From the NCBI GenBank assembly GCA_946478865.1, contig CAMLDO010000007.1, positions 23,574-87,573 of the forward strand: a stretch of 64,000 bases of DNA, read 5' to 3'. Positions 62,682 through 64,000 of the stretch are shown here, piece after piece. The translations under genes were made by a program, and so were the position numbers. The stretch is from an uncultured Methylobacillus sp. (lineage in GTDB: Bacteria; Pseudomonadota; Gammaproteobacteria; Burkholderiales; Methylophilaceae). The notes beneath the pieces are model-generated. The model was not told where the DNA came from, did no database searches, and saw nothing but the letters and a program-made list of their open reading frames with translations. How positions within the stretch are numbered: the stretch's first letter is position 1; the number at the start of each line of letters is the position of its first letter.

Positions 62682-63067
62682 ACCATCGTCTGGCTTTTTA
62701 CGGCGGACAGCGAGTCGCGCTCTCGTCATGAAGGGCAAATCGTGGCGCAGCAAAAACCCTAAAAGCAACCTTTCTCATATTTTCCATAACCGTGGCTAAC
62801 GGCTATGGAATACATCCTGCCACCCTATCTCCAGCTCTACCCCGCTCATCCTGGTTCTCAAAAAACTAGGGTATTTACCATATCTCTCACTTGAGGCAAT
62901 GCTGGTACGATAGTTCTCAAATTATTAGATTTTTAAAAAAGCGTAATTGCCCACCCCTTGACGTATGCAATAGATGCAACTACCCACCAAAACCACCATT
63001 ACTACGCAAATCGGCAGCACACGGGACATACACGCTGGGTCGTAAAATCAAGTGATCTCGGCTAAGG
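62682..63067. other. Intergenic region left of the cassette array
   Basis: About 390 bases with no gene on either strand. It contains an inverted repeat (TTCCATA...TATGGAA, 62782-62810), the short repeat GTTCTCAAA twice (62855, 62914) and a TTGACG (62958-62963) with a poor TACCCA 17 bases later that could be a weak promoter for the cassettes. I see no integron integrase gene and no clear attI site. Confidence 0.5.
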
Positions 63068-63126
63068 CCCTAACAATTCAATCAAGCCGACTCCGCTTCG
63101 CTGCGCGGCTTATTTCAGGCGTAGGC
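63068..63126 (+). other. attC recombination site 1 (degenerate)
   Basis: CCCTAAC at the left end, a hairpin-forming middle (AGCCGACTCCGC ... GCGCGGCT) and GCGTAGGC at the right. The other two sites end in CGTTAGGC; this one has lost a T from the GTTAGGC core, which may make it inactive. Confidence 0.75.
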
Positions 63127-63137
63127 AATCAAGGAAA

Positions 63138-63425
63138 ATGGCAATGCCAAGCAAAGACAACCCGGGTCCTGATTTTTGGAATCGTGCCGATCAGCATATT
63201 GAATTGGCAAATTCACAGGCAGAGGAAGCAGAACAGACCACCGTTAGTGCATCGTTGATGTTCGCTTGCTCAAGGTACTGCGTTTTCGTTGCATCGCAGC
63301 AGGCCAAGTCTCCACATCAGCTTCGGCAAGATAGAGAGGTGGTGATCAGCTACTACTTAAATCAGTTCAGGTTGATGCTTGAGGACAATTTTGACGACTA
63401 TGCAGGCGCCCCAGCAGATACCTGA
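63138..63425 (+). CDS. DUF3144-family protein (gene cassette)
   Basis: 95 residues. FWNRADQHIELANSQ, VSASLMFACSRYCVFVAS and YYLNQFRLMLEDNFDDYA are clear DUF3144 features; the family is of unknown function. AAGGA ribosome site. Its stop codon lies inside the left core of the following attC, as in integron cassettes. The start could also be the ATG two codons later. Confidence 0.85.
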   Translation: MAMPSKDNPGPDFWNRADQHIELANSQAEEAEQTTVSASLMFACSRYCVFVASQQAKSPHQLRQDREVVISYYLNQFRLMLEDNFDDYAGAPADT

Positions 63426-63474
63426 CAATTCATTCAACCCGAACCCGCTTCTACGATTAATTCAGGCGTTAGGC
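63420..63474 (+). other. attC recombination site 2
   Basis: ACCTGAC at the left and a perfect GTTAGGC at the right (63468-63474), 55 bases, with the tail ATTCAGGC shared with sites 1 and 3. The left core carries G where A is usual. Confidence 0.85.
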
Positions 63475-63479
63475 TCCGC

Positions 63480-63974
63480 ATGATTGAACTCAGCATATCT
63501 GGAAGATCAGAAGGTCTTGCAGCTTCGTCGAACATCGCCATGTTTTCTGCCCGCGATGGATCAATCACCGATCTTTTGACCCATCGTCTTCATGCCAGTG
63601 CTGATATTGCGTTGCCATTTGGCGTGCTTGGCATCTGGATTGAGGCGCTTGACCATACAGACGAACGTGTCCTCGCAGAGGATATTGAGGTGGATTCTGT
63701 GAAAAAGCTAATGAAGCATCACACTGGCAGCTTGCAAAAGCTATTCGAGCTAACCATCGGCAACGCGTTCTATCGCCTCTCTACCGATGAAAAGAGATTG
63801 GCAATCGCCAGAGCTTTCTCACGAATTGCCAAATTGGTTGCAGAGGAGTTTCCTGGCGCCCATGGCTTATCCCTATCCCGCCTTATTTCAGACAGTGCCA
63901 ATGAGTACGCAAGCGTTAGCGCGGTGGAGCCTAACGATTCATTCCAGCCGAAGCCGCTTCGCGGCTCGGCTTAA
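63480..63974 (+). CDS. Unrecognised 164-residue cassette protein
   Basis: Starts five bases after the GTTAGGC core with ATG, which is normal for cassettes with no leader. Likely alpha/beta: MIELSISGRSEGLAASS, then FSARDGSITD and LTHRLHASADIALPFGVLGIW. The last 12 residues (NDSFQPKPLRGSA) are encoded by the next attC site. I do not recognise a family or motif. Reads as intact. Confidence 0.75.
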   Translation: MIELSISGRSEGLAASSNIAMFSARDGSITDLLTHRLHASADIALPFGVLGIWIEALDHTDERVLAEDIEVDSVKKLMKHHTGSLQKLFELTIGNAFYRLSTDEKRLAIARAFSRIAKLVAEEFPGAHGLSLSRLISDSANEYASVSAVEPNDSFQPKPLRGSA

Positions 63975-63988
63975 TTCAGGCGTTAGGC
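63929..63988 (+). other. attC recombination site 3
   Basis: GCCTAAC at 63929-63935 and GTTAGGC at 63982-63988, with a strong internal stem (AGCCGA...GCCGC, GCGGC...TCGGCT). It has the best preserved structure of the three sites. Confidence 0.9.
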
Positions 63989-63991
63989 CTC

Positions 63992-64000
63992 ATGAAAGAT
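63992..64000 (+). CDS. Start of a further cassette gene (cut by window edge)
   Basis: ATGAAAGAT begins three bases after the GTTAGGC core of attC 3, as expected for the next cassette. Only three codons are visible; product unknown. Confidence 0.35.

Noticed and set aside
62682..63067. Integron integrase gene or attI to the left of the cassettes
   Set aside because: No open frame of useful length on either strand and no GTTRRRY junction with the usual flanking sites; the region left of this is a histidine kinase.
1..64000. CRISPR array, rRNA, tRNA or insertion sequence
   Set aside because: No regularly spaced repeats, no cloverleaf or rRNA-like sequence, and no transposase was seen on reading. 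A covariance search would be needed to exclude a small RNA.

Overview
The window looks like chromosomal DNA of a Gram-negative bacterium, most probably a betaproteobacterium. It is GC-rich and densely coded on both strands, with lipoprotein-anchored tripartite efflux pumps, a second long IF-1 (InfA2 type), SelO, PpnN and an isolated pqqA. The taxonomic guess rests on gene content only. Nearly all genes read as ordinary intact chromosomal genes; no rRNA, tRNA, CRISPR array, prophage or insertion sequence was recognised.

Layout. 1-5.3 kb: a LysR regulator cut by the window edge, an SDR reductase, a second LysR, an MFS exporter and a DkgB-type aldo-keto reductase, with a decayed epimerase fragment at 1443-1552. 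4.8-10.2 kb: a MarR regulator and a four-gene exporter operon (outer-membrane factor, FUSC pump, DUF1656, HlyD adaptor) that share an operator sequence. 10.3-17.9 kb: a TetR/SDR divergent pair, a MASE1-CHASE-PAS-GGDEF cyclase, an epimerase-like reductase and a cupin/MocR divergent pair. 17.9-21.6 kb: an RNA-related group (NYN-LOTUS protein, cold-shock protein, IF-1 paralogue, coiled-coil protein, PpnN). 21.6-33.8 kb: a GGDEF-EAL protein, small stress-type and membrane proteins, two zinc-ribbon membrane proteins, and an SDR/TetR pair. 33.8-40 kb: a RecE-like nuclease, a TetR gene behind a perfect 20-bp inverted repeat, SelO, and a nuclease-helicase of the DinG/XPD type. 40-46 kb: a fasciclin protein, a TctDE-type two-component system, a catalase-like peroxidase with an OhrR-like regulator, and an esterase. 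46-50 kb: an acyltransferase, an aldose (PQQ-type) dehydrogenase, a cytochrome b561, orphan pqqA and a PepSY protein. 50.5-54 kb: a four-gene sugar-lipid transfer operon. 54-62.7 kb: an RND efflux operon, a Spy/CpxP-like chaperone and a divergent CpxRA-like system with a CpxR-type box. 63-64 kb: an integron cassette array (three attC sites, two complete cassettes and the start of a third) without an integrase gene on its left.

How the genes work together. Most of the window concerns sensing and surviving chemical stress: two efflux systems, several reductases each paired with its own regulator, peroxide defence, and envelope stress control. Many regulator-target pairs have visible palindromes in their shared promoter regions. 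The accessory part most worth attention is the cassette array at the right edge, which has an unrecognised 164-residue cassette protein and continues out of the window.
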